From Macrolepiota albuminosa (lineage: Eukaryota; Basidiomycota; Agaricomycetes; Agaricales; Agaricaceae): a stretch of 64,000 bases of DNA. Below are positions 43,862-56,879 of the stretch, in pieces. Positions within the stretch are counted from its first letter, which is position 1, and the number at the start of each line of letters is the position of its first letter. The notes beneath the pieces are model-generated. The model saw only the letters and a list, made by a program, of their open reading frames with translations, was not told the DNA's origin and did no database searches. Position numbers and translations under genes: made by a program. Where the stretch lies: contig JAMWFC010000055.1 of assembly GCA_027475525.1 (NCBI GenBank), positions 1,654,212-1,718,211 of the forward strand, given 5' to 3'.

Positions 43862-45896
43862 TGATAGGCTTCTACTCAGACTGAGCACATCAAGGGACAT
43901 TATAGGTCAACCAACACTTGACATACTGGAGACTCTAGCAACCAGTTTGGGTACAGAGCAGCCCTAGCTCTGTTGCTCTATTGCAGGGCTTACTCATTTA
44001 CCTTAATCACCAGTTATCAGTCCTTCAGCACACTCCACCTATCTACTTCAAGAATCTAGGAGGCTCAGAACTCATAGCACTAGCATGACGGCAGGGGAGT
44101 TGACTCTGACCAAATCCTGATCAATATCAAAAGAGGTTAACAGTTGGTGCTGTCAATTACCAAGGCACTTCAATCAGAAGTCTAAAGGAATCAATGATGA
44201 TGATGACGCCCAAATCGAGCTGGGTGCTGTGTAGACTATCACTAGTGCAGCTACTTAGCCGATATAGCTTTGGGTGTGCTAAGTGTGTGAGAGAGTCCCG
44301 GACAGGTCCCAGAGAACACACAGTAGGCAAGAGGTTGGTGGCAAGGAAAGTGGATGATTGGAGGCACTTGCGTAAGGCTCCAAAATGTGGCTACAGGGCA
44401 CTAAAAGTCACTAAGGGGGAGCGCTAAGAGCATGGAAAAGTCGCTAAGAAAGGCGCTAAGAGGTGCGGGAAAAGGTTGCTAAGAGGCGCTAAGTGTTAGC
44501 ACCTAGAACGTGATAATAAAAGGATGAGATTGCTTAGCGGATCTAAGCACGAAAGCCAAGCCGTAGTTGCAAGGTGCTAGAGAGAAAGAGATATAGAAAA
44601 CTAGAGCAGAGTCCCCTTGCTTGACACGGTCAACAAGAGGTAGTCTGTTGCATATGGAGACCAAAATGTTGGAATACGATCCCCACTGCCAAATTGATTC
44701 CCTGTACTACTAACAAAAAGTAAGTATTTATAGTAAAGAAAATTAGCCAACGCTAAGAGGTTAAGCGCTGCTAGAGGGTGGTGAACTGATAAAAATGTAA
44801 GTAAATGCGGTGAATTGAATTGTATAGTAAAAAGGTCCATAATGATGCTGTCACGGAAATACTTCATCATTTCCCTTTGTAAGCGCTGCCACTGGCTAAG
44901 AGCATTATGCCGGATTGACTGATGCCCAGTGTCTGTGTAAATGTATAGCCTTGGAGTGCAAGTGGCAAGGTGCGGCGAGGTGTCAATAGTGGTGCGAAGA
45001 ATAAGTGGTGCCATAAAAAGTGGTCTGAGAGTAATTGGAGTCTGTAGCTGCGAGTTATTAGTGTAAAAATATGAGAAAAATAGCACTGGAAGCGCTAGAG
45101 CGTGGCGCTTCTGGTGGTACTAGTGGGCCAATGTGAGGTGCGGGTATTGGTGCTATCTGTAGCCAGCCACAATGCAGGCTCATCAACGATGAGGCAGGAT
45201 ACATGCAGACCTGACATTCAAATCTATCAAAAGCAGGTACAATGTTTAGTGCTGGGATTAGTGCTCACAGCATCTGTCAAGGATTTTCTGACCATACCCC
45301 AGAGGAGCCTGACCAATCAGATGCCATCAAAAAGTGAGCAGACTTGTATAATTTCTAAGTAGTTTTAGAGTCACCATTGGTCGCTGTCACCCATGTGCTA
45401 CAGGTCGCTGTTGACAGGTGGCTGTTAGCTACAACCATGAGGAGAGGCGCTAATTGGTAGCGCTGCCAATGGACTTATTTTTGGAAATACAGTAGTGCAT
45501 AGTATAAAGACTAGCTACTTCACATGTACATAACAATGAATCATAACCTCTTGAGCATCCAGTTACACTTAGCATTCAAATCGTGCTAGCTCTGCCTGAC
45601 TTTGTCACTAAGTTAGGCACTAGCTTTGTCTATCTTGTCTTTGTCGTTTACGGTGCCACCTATGGGCACATTATGCTGTGCTACTCATCTTCTTCTCTTT
45701 ATCTTTGCTTAAACTATGGTGCTTACCATTTGCTAGGTAGCACCCGAGGTGCTATCATTTAGCGCATTGTTCTATCACATCTGCTCAAGCACACCAGGAC
45801 CCTGTCAGGACTCCTCACAACCATGCATGCCAAGTGCTGGAGATGGCGTTGTACTGTGTATACATCTAGCACACCCAACCACAGTTGGCATCATCA
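43862..45896 (+). mobile_element. Solo LTR (subfamily B) copy 2, split by a nested reversed LTR
   Basis: It begins TGATAGGCTTCTACTC and ends GGCATCATCA. The flanks are GCGA (43858-43861) and GCAA (45897-45900), identical except for one CpG transition. It is homologous to 13245-15274 on both sides of the nested insertion (44201-45185). Net length is about 1046 bp. Confidence 0.82.
44201..45185 (-). mobile_element. Reversed solo LTR nested in B copy 2
   Basis: It runs TGATGACGCCC...GGCTCATCA, very similar to 36456-37517 but without the 77-bp duplication. The flanks are ATGA (44197-44200) and ACGA (45186-45189), one CpG to TpG difference. Removing it with one flank restores the B-LTR sequence seen at 13571 and 14546. 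Confidence 0.85.
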
Positions 45897-45900
45897 GCAA

Positions 45901-48130
45901 GTGCCAAAGGTGGCAAGTGTTTTTGGAGGCCTCTGCATGTTCAGGAGTCTCCTTGCCCATGCACATGCCTTTCTTCCCCTTCTAACCATAAGCCAATCCT
46001 GGCATGGTGTCAGAGCCTGGCAGATGCTGTGCTGTGGTCAGCATGGCCTACAGTCTCAGACATCTTGGATGGCCCTTGCTTCCATCCACCTCCTTCTCCT
46101 TAGCTGCCCAGGTGAGCACGAGGCCACTCTCTCACATCTTGATTTCGCTTCTCACCACAAACCTCTGTTGCAATTCCAGTTATTAATTGTCTCACTCTAT
46201 ATCTTTCATTTAATTTCTATTTCATCTTGCTTCTTTCTTTACCAGTGAGAGTCTCATCCAGCAGCCACCTGGTGAGCCAGGCTCACCTCTCACCTCAGAT
46301 ATTTTGACCCACAGAAAACTATCTCCCATTGCACCATCACAGGTCGAAATATCTAAAGTATGTACGTGATGGGAAGGTCGCGTTGGCCTCACGCTCACAA
46401 TTTTACACTAGAATTCTATTAACATACTCTATTTGTTTATTCGTAAAACCCTCCCTCCACTCCCTGTATATAAATTAGTTAGCTGGCTGTCGCATTTCGC
46501 CTCTGGTCGATAATACACGTAGGTCACGCAATTGCGTGACCAGCTCGGCGCTATCTCTTAATAATCTATACTCACTGCAGAGGACTGATTTTTCCTTGGT
46601 ATACTAATTCCATCCTTGTCACAACGCTATTAAAATTATTGTGAATCGTCACACAAAATTACGCTCTAGCACGTGTCCATCACCGCGTTTTGCCTATCTT
46701 AGCAAATGCCGCATGGCCAGCACTTCGAATTCTGACTACAAATACTTGACTACCACTTGCTTCTTTACGTATTTTAGTGATCCTGTCTATAGTTAGGTCT
46801 ATCGTGGCGTATCTTTACAGATCGACCATAGCTATCAGTTAGCGTAGATGGATAACAATATAGCATGGTGTTTTCTCAGCCCTGGTGTCAGCGACGAGCT
46901 TGAAACCGAGCATAAATCTAGATTTTGCCACAAATGTCCGGTCGACTCTCTAGGTCACCGGCGCCGCAGTCTCCGTAGGAATTTGTATATAACGACCCAG
47001 TTAATCTTTTACTCTTAAACCAGGAGGGTTGCTTCACTAAGTTCCAGTGGTAGTTTTAGGCCCATAGTGAATATCGACGGGCTCATGTAGTTGGATACGA
47101 CTTTCTAACCCTCTTTCAAACGAATTTCTCCCGTTTACAGCGGATGAATCGCATGACTAAAGATGGTGAGAGTCCACATCTAAACTACTCTGATCGATTG
47201 AATAGAACTTCTAGGCACGATGCCCATGTCAGAAGCAATAGAAACATGTCGAAGTAGTGACAGACAATTCAGCGTGACTCCGTTGTTCGTAATTCAGACA
47301 ATTGTAGGTGTCTGAAAGAACAGCGTTTCACCGGTACTTCCATTGAAGAAGCAACAATAAGAGGCATTATTTCAACGAAGAGCTTCTGCGCAGTTTTCAG
47401 GAGAACAAGCCTGCTATACATGTCCGAAACCTGAAAGGATTAGCTCTTGAGAGTTCTTTTTGGGAATTGACCCGAAGAGCGTGAAGAACACATGGACCAA
47501 TTAATCATCATCCTTATAACACTTTTGGAATGTCATTAGTCCTTTTGACAAGCGAGAAGTCGCTTATACTTATGGGCTAGCGCGTGACCCCGGACCAAAG
47601 TGGAATTGTTTTTTGATATGAAAGATCAGTAATAGTACCTACAAGAGCATAAAGACAACCGAGGAGAACACATCTCCGAGCTAAGACAGATGACACAGGG
47701 GCCAACTACAGTTTTAAAAAAGCAAGTATAGGCCATTCTTTAATCTTCTAGTGCAGATCGCAATACGAAGATGGAGGCTGAGTTTATCTTGCCGAAGCCG
47801 ACGAGTGTGGGAGACTTGAAGCAAGGAGAACTTGGAATATGTGTATCTGATGAATGAAAATGATGAGACAGACGAAAGACAGAGACAGATGGATGGAGAA
47901 TGTGAAAAGGATCTCCATCTGTCGAACTTGTGTCAACGCTGATAGAATGTTGTCATGTTTGGTTGTGATGCGAAAACTAGTGAATTTGTTCTCGAACCAC
48001 CGTAGGAAGGGACGTGGATTTAACCACGACAAGGCCTGGTCCTGACGACGACGAGGCTCTTCATGTATACATAAGGTCAGTGGACACAGCGTAGCCCACA
48101 CGACTAGACGCCCCTGCCACGCTGTTCAAT
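45901..48130. other. No recognised gene; flank of the RhoGAP gene
   Basis: 45901-46370 is repeat-like and CT-rich, with no LTR ends seen. 46370-48130 has balanced composition and CpGs, as expected near a host gene, but only short ORFs. The last few hundred bases probably contain the RhoGAP promoter and 5' leader. Confidence 0.4.
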
Positions 48131-48204
48131 ATCACACTTGCCTCGTTGTTTAGTCGTGTCCGCTAATCTCCCTTCAGAATACCCTAATATCTATTGCTGG
48201 CCCC

Positions 48205-51200
48205 ATGTCGTCCGGATCCGAGCCTGGTGTGGACAGCACTGCTGTCAGTTGTGCAGCATCGTCTGCGAGCTGCGCACCCGCCTTAGCTTCCCATATCAAC
48301 CACGGCGAGTTTGCTGTCGACACCAACATCATTCGCAGGTCCTCTCATTCCTCCACGCGCATGGGCTCATCCTTCAGCAAGTCCAATACTGTTTCATTGT
48401 CACCGGCTGGACCTCCGCCCTCTCCTTCTACCAGTCGCGGTTTTTCAGCTGCAGTGGCAGGTGGACTACGACTTACCCGCGCGTTCGCTAATCGACGCAA
48501 AAAGTCTGAAGACGTGAGTAAGATGATGGATCGCTCATTAAGCCAGACCGGAGACTCTCCACCAAACCAGACACAACGCATTGAAGCTACAGCTTCTATT
48601 TCATCTTCCCCTGCTCAGGTGAGAATAATACGATGTATGTAACGACACAATATTTAATAGTTCATGCAGCTTGCAACCCAGGTCCTCAAGAAGGCTGTCA
48701 AGAAACCACATCCAACACCTACCCACCAACGTCAAGAACCGATTCCCCCTACTCCTCCCCCGAAACCGCAACATGTCTCACCCCAGCCTCATCCACCGTC
48801 GCCGCCTCCGAAACCTCCAGCCGGTCTCCGCTCGTCTATCATTCCCATCAGTCCCGGCATCTCATCCGCTGTCAACTATCTTCGTATGACAGACGAAGGT
48901 TCCAGCCTTGATCGAGATCGGGGGGTTGACAGAGGAATTCAATTGTCCAAGGTGGACTCCAAAGAGAAACAAGCGAAGGAGCACCTCAAAGTGGACAAGG
49001 AATCGGAGAAGGGAAAAGAGGCCCTTGTGGACCCAGGCATTGAAGGTGGCAAAGGGAGTACCACGGAGACAGACGAGACGAAAGACGCTTGGAGGAAAAG
49101 CGATTCCACGATGAGCTATCATACTATCCGCCCCGGAAGTCAACATTCTCGCCCTGTCTCCATGGCTGAGTCTTTGCAATCTAATCACACTGTTGTACCT
49201 GTCAAACGGCAAAGCGCGCTGGTTACTGATGCTGATTTTTGTGTGGCAGAGGAGGACGATTCTGAAAAATCAGCCGAGGGCGATTGTAACGAGGACGTTC
49301 CTCAGGTCAATACAAACCTCTCTCCTACTGCTTCGATTAGGGGAAGGGAACGGCGTGCGATGTCTTTGAATGTTCATAATCCAGGCTTTAACATGATGCA
49401 CAAGCTTCCACCCACGCCCACCAGTGCCACTGCGGCTAATTTTACTTTCTCCGTCGCAGACCAGCGTGTTGCATCACCCTCTCAGCGGACGACGGCAAGT
49501 GCGCAGGGATACATTGCCTCATCTGATGGCTACTCAGCAGGTAGCAGCATACGCACTCAACTCGCTGTGTACAACACCCAGCCACAGTCTCAGCCCCACC
49601 TACATGTTTCAACTAGCTTCATCGGTCGTAACCCATCCCGTCCCACATCCCCCATTCCTATCCAACACCCTCGCGATGTACCAAATAACCCCTACACAAC
49701 GTTTCCTCCACCCCCGGATCCTCAGCCTTTGCGGCCTGGATCACGCCTTGACCGCAGTCTGCCTGCCCTCCCTCCGTATGCGCAGCGCCAACCATCATTG
49801 AGCATGAGCGGTGGGCTCGGGCTTGCGAAACGCGCCGTTGAGAAGATGGGCTTTGGTCGCGCTCTCGGGCTTGGGTCTTCCAGTTCCTCAAATCACGGGC
49901 ATAGCCACATTTCTGGCTACTCGAGTTCAAGTTCGGGACACACGAATTCCACTTACACCCCACCGTCGTCTTATGGTACCCCGTCCCACGACGCATCATC
50001 AAAGCATGGGCACTCAGCTAGTGCATATGACGGTCTTGTGGCGCCACGGTCGAGCACGAGCTCGAACTCCGGCCAGTCGTCCCACGGAAGTACTGGTGGG
50101 TACCTCAGCAGAAAGAACAGACCGAAGCATGCACCCGGTACGTTGTCTGTGTCTTCAACTGCCTCTCAATCCACATCGGCCTCGGACTCGGACGCGATGG
50201 AGGCGCCCCCGGGACCGAATTTTGGAAAACGTCTCCGCGGACCTTTAAGGCGCGGTGGTGGTGGTGGTGTTCTCTTTGGTCGGGACCTAAAGAGCGTAGT
50301 GAAGGAGACGGCGGTCGGTGTTGGAAAGCCGAAGGGATGGGGTGGGAGATGGCGTAATTGGGAATCGACAACCTCGTTATTGGGGGGTGAGGAGTACGAT
50401 GGGGACAGTGAAAGAATACGAAACAAGGAAGAACTGAGGACGAGGAAGGGGAGTGTCCGAAGGGGTCAGTTAAAAGCACTAGAGGACAGGAAGTTGCCCG
50501 CGCTTGTGGTAAGATGCGCGCAACATCTGTTGATATGGGGTATCCAGGAGGAGGGTCTTTTCCGGTGGGTTTTATACTTTTTGCGCATGTTTTGATATCA
50601 ATAGCTCCATGTCCAGTATTCCCGGCCGAGCGCTACATGTGTCCAGGCTAAGGGCAGAATTTGACAGCGGTGAGACTAATGAGTTTACGCCGGGTCCGAG
50701 GTTTTGCATATGCTGATTTCTGATCTCGCTAGGTGCTGATTTCGACATGACCGAGTGTTCTCCTGGAGACGTAGACCCCCATGCCGTGGCATCCGTTTTT
50801 AAGGCCTTCCTCCGTGAACGTGAGTCTCTCACAATTTTGTGGACATAGTTATTGATTATGTTTCTGATTAGTTCCTGAACCCATTCTCACAACCACTCTA
50901 TTGCCATACTTTGATGCTGCCATGGCTCAGGAAGGCAAGGATGTAGAAGAAAATGATCACCGCAAACAATCTCGTAGTGCTTCACGTGGTCCTGGTCTGC
51001 CTTCCGGTCCTCGCGATGCCGGTGTTCTTCCTTCTGTCCGTAAGGCTCCGTCGCTCTCTACTCTGGCAATGCCAACGATGACCGGACTCCGCCCGCTTTC
51101 CAACCAGCTCCTTAACACATTTCGATCACTCCTTGCCCAGTTGCCTGAAGAGAATCGAGACCTTATTCGAACGGTTTCTGAGCTCATTAAGGCGGTTGCA

Positions 51201-52760
51201 CTCGACAGTGTCGCGACAAAGATGCCGTTGAGCAATTTGTTGCTTGTCTTTTGTCCAAGCTTGAACATGAGCCCGCCGTTGCTGCGCACGCTCTGTGAGG
51301 CTGAGGGTATCTGGGAGATGCCGGTACCTGAGTCGAAGCGCAAGGAAGAGGATGATGATGGTGAACAGATCGTGCTGGAAACAAGACAAGAGGAAGGCGA
51401 TGACGAATCTTATGAGGATGCGCGAGATGAGATGGAAGAAGATGGAGAAAGCTTGGATCATCTATCAGAGGATTTATCGAGCTCTATGGGGTATAACGCG
51501 TCGACTGAAGATGTTTTGGATTCATCCTTTACATCGTTTCCCCCTAAGCCGGATGTGCATTGTCGCAAAGCCTCGGTCACTACGTCGTCTCTGACCGATG
51601 GATCGTCTTACATGTCAACCTCAGAGGGCCATAGTAATCCGCCTCGACTCTACTCTGACGTTCATTCACAATCTGCTTCTCCACCACCTTTCTCATCATC
51701 TGCAGAGTCACTTGATACACCAGCCACTCCCTCTCACGATGACTCTCTGCCTAACCCGGTAACATCTTACCCAGAGGAGTCCAAGGAAACCCAGTCTAAG
51801 ATGGTTGCAGATGTAGCGACGGGATCAAGGCCATCTCCGCCTACACCCCGAAGACTTGCGATTAGCAACCCTGTTCTCGTTAGTGGACCAGTCCAATTCC
51901 CTTCGATTGCGGAGAAGTTTTTTGCACCTCCGGCCCAACCTGGAAAACGCCGCTCAATCCCTATGTTGTCACTACCGAACCTTAGCCTCAAGACGGGTTC
52001 TTCGGATAGCCCTATCTCACCTACGGGGTCTCTTGCTGACAGACCGAAGAGGATGAAGAAACCTTCTTTGCAGCTCCTCTTTCAGAAAAAGACGTCGTCA
52101 TTCTCGTCTCCAAAGTCGCCTGCTCAGTCACTCAAACCAGCCATTATGGACTCTTACCTGCAAAGTCGTTCAGCTAGTGATTTGTCGGTCTCTACCCCCT
52201 TGTCTACAACCTTCGGGCCGCAAGCCAGCACTGCTACTCTCCCGAAGTTACCTCCCAAGCTTAACACACCCATTGAGAGCTCCACATTGCGCATTGGCAT
52301 GGGATTAGGCATAGACTCTGTAGAGTCACCGGAGTCAAAAAATCAAGCGGAAGAGATGAGATACCCATCTGTCGTGCTTTCTCGACCAATGCCTGTGCTT
52401 CCAGTGGTTGCACAATCTACAATTACTCCTGAATGCAGTTCTTCGGCGTCTTCAATCGTGCGCCCGGGATCAACTCCTATTGCCGATCGGTACCACCGTG
52501 CTGAATCCCCGTCCCCTTCGCTGGTTCTAAGATCATCCAGGCAACAATCATTACAAACGTTACCATCGGAAGGCACAGCTCCATTAGCAGTCAACCATCT
52601 TCGCTCAAATCCGATGACACGTTCAAGAGTACTATCGACATCGAGCAGTGCATCCTCAAATCATTTGGGTCTCCTTAGCAAGGATATTGAACTGGATGAT
52701 TGGTCGAAAACTGTATTGTGCGCAGCTGACAGTGGGACCAATCATCGACCAGGCATATGA
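48205..52760 (+). CDS. RhoGAP-domain protein, 1449 aa, five exons
   Basis: Exons 48205-48618, 48670-50564, 50605-50669, 50733-50819 and 50872-52760 join in phase to 1450 codons including the stop. Introns are 40-63 nt, all GT-AG. The RhoGAP fold spans about residues 755-970: LPALVVRCAQHLLIWGI, then EEGLFR (the position of the catalytic arginine finger), HVSRLRAEFDSG, VASVFKAFLRELPEPIL, and LIRTVSELIKAV followed by MPLSNLLLVFCPSL. The long N-terminal part (Pro-rich, Ser-rich, about residues 139-740) and the C-terminal 480 residues are probably disordered, with an acidic stretch just after the domain. It should stimulate GTP hydrolysis by Rho/Rac/Cdc42-type GTPases in polarity or wall signalling. 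No other domain (LIM, PH, BAR) was seen, and the target GTPase cannot be told. Confidence 0.93.
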
Positions 52761-54640
52761 CCAGTACCAATCATTTCCTGCCCTTTTCATCTCTCGTTTT
52801 CTCTCCCTGACACGCGCAATTGAACGGTGCTTGAGACAGTGTGTCTCCTTGCCTTTTTTATACCTTCTTCCTTTTATTTCTTGTTCCCTTGTTGCTCACT
52901 GTTAACTAGACACCCCCTCTCTAGCACTATCTTTGTCTATATCCCCATCGCTTTGCAGTTCATCAATAGCACCACTAATTATCTTGCACACATTTATTAT
53001 CGTTTTGATTAGCGACTTCCTCGTACCATCCCGTATCTTCCTTTTCATCTCTGGACAATTTACCCGTCTTCTTTTCCTCGTTTTGGAACCACAACACACA
53101 TGATGATCACTGCACTGATATGATATCTACATAGTCTATCCATAGCTCAGCTTAACACATCTTTTGTCGCTTGTTTTGAAGTCGTCCTATTATTCATCGT
53201 AAGAAACTTAAGATACAGATTTGCGAACAACATTCTCTGCAAAGGCACCTTCAACGAACTGGCACTTCTATCTGCTACTAGGCGGAAAATCATTGCAGAA
53301 GAACGACCTGTGTAGAACTGGTATTCGACCCCTTCTCTTGCTGTAAAGTCATCCTATATGTCGTTCAAGTGGCATCGTCGTTTTGTCACAACGGAGGCGA
53401 TGATATGCTTTTGGAAAGATACACACCGACATCTTCTGCATACACTGACCTGACGTACAAGCAATCACCATTGAGTGTGAATCCCTTTGTGGGCAACCAA
53501 ACCACTTTTACAAGATTAAAACGAAGCAAGCCCGGATGGCGAAAAAAGGAAATTCATAGTTCTGACTAGATTAACGTATACCGACGATGCAAGAGGGGCA
53601 TCGAGTGTTGAGGATTGTCGCCACGACTGGTACCTGTTCCATCACACTTAAGAAACACATCTAAGTGGGTGAAAACAAGGTGGTCACTTGCTCAACTTAC
53701 CCTCGTGAACAGGTAATAGAACAGTCATGTCGTGTCCTTTTATGCGCCCTGCTTCTAGAGCACGTTAAACTGTGACAGTCAATCTAGTTCCATGTCCCCA
53801 GCTTTGTCATGCAGCCAACCTTTGACGTCAAAAGGAACTTACCCTTTCTCGTTTTGTTAGAACCTGATGGTTGCACGAAAATTCGTTAAAAAAGAAGTGC
53901 ATGATACACATTGTAAGATGATTGATTGGTTTGAGAAACGGCGAGTGCAAAGGCAATTTTACATTGTGCGAGAGAACAGACAGGCCTTTAACGTAACACT
54001 GACCCTACACAAAAAAAGGATCTACCGGGATAATCCGTTGAATTGGGGTTGAGATAGGTTGTGTGAAGATGTAGGGTTACTTCATCACGCACGAGGCATC
54101 ATGCTCCCACACTGGGTAGGACATTTAAGCAGGCAGGTCCGCACATCCGTCTGACCATTGTTATTGTTGAGGGAGATGCCTCCCACTCGCCATATCAAAA
54201 GTACAGTCTGGATAGCCGTTACGTAATCGAGGTGTGGTCGCAAAGCCTCTTCTTTTTTTATTTACCATTCTTTGCGGAAACTTTAATTTTTTGTAACCAT
54301 AAATATTACAATTTTCACCCTCAGTCATTTCAGCACTTTGTGTGAAGACTGAGGGTGAGCATTACATGAACTACATCGATAGAGCAGGTGTGTTTGGGCT
54401 GTGGAATAGTGTATTATAGCAAAACTAATTTGAAGTATTTCAAACCAATCCGCTGGAGCCTGGTGCTATTCAATACTATTGCTCAGTTTTCAAAGTCGCA
54501 ACTATCCTTGAGTTTGGGGAAAGACTATTAAGAAATAGCACTCTTTTTGTTCTTGAGGGGTTGACAAACAGAATCATATTCATCTGTAATGCATGGGTAT
54601 TTACACTACAGAGGGCAACTGATACAAAGTACTGGTTTAT
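52761..54640. other. Downstream of RhoGAP, no supported gene
   Basis: Short ORFs at 53369-53569 and 53867-54052 have no motif. The second is basic (VRENRQAF) and might be a protein fragment. A small hairpin lies at 54317-54356, with ACCCTCAGTC and its complement 20 nt apart. Confidence 0.4.
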
Positions 54641-55139
54641 GCATTATCTAGTGAGTGTGTGTGGGGCAGTGTGTTGTAAAAAAAACTGTTCTCTGTGAAG
54701 ACTCTTTGATCTTTATAGGTACACTCTGATAACTCAGTGTTTATACAAGTATTATCTTTTGACTTATGCATACAGTGAGAAAAGGATGTTCTTGGCAAAC
54801 AATCCTTGGTACATTGGCATAGTACCACATAAAAGTTTTGGGCATGGAGACTACTCATGGAGACTACTATGAGAACACTCTTTGGCTCACAGTTTGACAT
54901 GACCCTGCATGCTTACTATGAAGAATGGGTGTTTGATACAGACTCAGTTGGTGTAATGATGACTATATTGATATACTACCTGTTTGATAGACTACCATAC
55001 ATCATTAATATGAGTTAACAGTATTATACAATTAGGTAACATACCTCAGTTGGTGTAATAACAACTAAGGTATATTCATCGTCTGCATTGATCTATATAT
55101 CCCCATTATACACTTATTTATCACATGCTTTTGACATGT

Positions 55140-56250
55140 CCACAATCTTGCCCGAACACTCCCTGACTTATCATATGTGTCAAGTCTCAAAAAGTTGAAG
55201 GGCTGCACAAAACTTGGTATGCTGTGCCCAGGGCAGTGGTTTGGTGAATAGGTCTGCCAGGTTGTCTATACTTGGCACATATGCAATTGAAATCTTTCCC
55301 TCTTCCACATAGTGTTGGATAAAGTGTTGTTGAACATCAATATGTTTAACTTGATTGTGGTTTTGTTTGTTTTTAGTAATTGCAATAGATTCATTATTGG
55401 CTCCTTTTAGCTCTGCTAGGTTGAGAACTGACATTTCTATCTCAGCAAGAGCAGCATACATCCATTGAATTTGCTCTGCTGCTCTCTCCAATGCAATATA
55501 CTTAGCCTCCATAGTTGATATTGACACTGTATCCTGGAACTGAACTCCAACTCATTGGTTCTTCTGCCTGCAAATACACTCCTCCCAATATAGATTTACA
55601 CATGTCTATGTTGGCTGCAAAATTGGAGTCATAATACCCCTGGAGTACATAGCCCTGATATCCTGGTCTCTTATATCATATGTAGTTTATAATGCAGAGT
55701 AGCATTAACATATTGCATGATGTGCTGAAGAGCCAGCCAGTGCTGTTTTTCAAGATTTGACATGAACTGACTAAGGAATATGACTGCATATGCAATATCT
55801 AGTTGTGTGCCTACCTGGATGTATATCAGCAACACCAGTACTTCCTTATATAGCTTATTGTTCATATACTGCCATTTCTTGTCTGTATTTGGTGCTTGGG
55901 TTTGGCTAAGAATGAGTTCTGGTGGCAATGGTGTATACTTTGGTGTACATTTGTATATTTCATACTTCTTTATAGTTCATTTCAAATATTCTTTTTGGTC
56001 CAGTTTGATGAGTCTCTGCTTCTTGACATGGATAGCTTTTATTCCAAGCACAAAAGTAATATCACCCAGGTCCTTGATCTTATATTTCTTCCCCAGCTTT
56101 TTTTATGCATGTATTGCTTCCTCTTTTGATAAAGACATCCTAGAGGTGTTGTTGGTGTATGTGCTTGTAATAATGATTTTGCTGTGTCTTTTCTGTGATT
56201 GTACTGATTGGTCCACTTCAGATCTGGTATATTCTAGTTGTTTCATGTCT
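55140..56250 (-). pseudogene. Ty1/copia pol fragment (RT end and RNase H)
   Basis: The minus-strand frame near 56100-55990 has a DLGDITFVLGI-like stretch. 55928-55671 has LYKEVLVLLIYIQVGTQLDI, then YAVIFLSQF, HWLALQHIMQYV and a GTxxxxL-type end, the copia RT/RNase H junction. 55527-55180 has SISTMEAKYIALERAAEQI, VKHIDVQQHFIQ, YVPSIDNLADLFTKPL, the hallmark copia C-terminus. Only about the last third of pol remains, with stops. The AT-rich 54640-55140 stretch may be its 3' end or LTR. Confidence 0.88.
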
Positions 56251-56264
56251 TCATTGAGTGTGTG

Positions 56265-56722
56265 TGTCAGGGGACTCCTCATTTCTTCCTTCTTTCACTT
56301 CTTATTTCTTCACTCTCCTTTCATTCATTCTCTTATTTCTTCTGTCATTCTCTCATTTTACTGTTTCTATTCTTTCAACACTATCTGCTAGTACTATTCT
56401 CAGCCCTTGAGGTGCTCTGGTTCTTTAGCTACCATTCAGACAAGTGTGGGCCCTTCAGTACTGCTTCCAGACCACTTACATAAGCCAGAGTTTGCCTTTC
56501 TGACTTTCAAAGTCCGGAGTTTTCCTGTCTTATTTGTACAGTTGTTTATTTAGGCAATTTTCAAGTTTTTAAGATTTTATTGTACTGTATAGTTGTTTCC
56601 CATGCTTCAGAGGCCCCAGAAGTGTCCAACCTGGCATAGGAAATCCCTAGACTTGTTTTCTTTGGATCTCCCTCTGCCAGCTGTGTGACTAAGCCATAGC
56701 CTCCAGAGGTCGCCCTTATACA
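56265..56722 (+). mobile_element. Small LTR (subfamily D), copy 2
   Basis: It begins TGTCAGGGGACTCCTCATTT and ends near CGCCCTTATACA. It has the same block order as 57425-57912. No clear target duplication is seen (GTGTG at the left, GAGGT at the right), so it may be truncated or recombined. It sits beside the copia fragment. Confidence 0.7.
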
Positions 56723-56879
56723 GAGGTTGGAGTTGGTGATGTCTTGACATTGATTGTGTTATCAATAGCTGCACTTTTGGTACCACCATGAACTACTATA
56801 TTGATTTATACTGGTTTTACCTCCAATATGTCTATCAGATCTACAGAATTTCTTTCAAGGTACAATTAATAACTTTCTC

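Noticed and set aside
54317..54356. Short perfect hairpin as a possible terminator or MITE
   Set aside because: Ten-bp arms with a 20-nt loop are weak evidence; no T-run, flanking duplication or second copy was seen.
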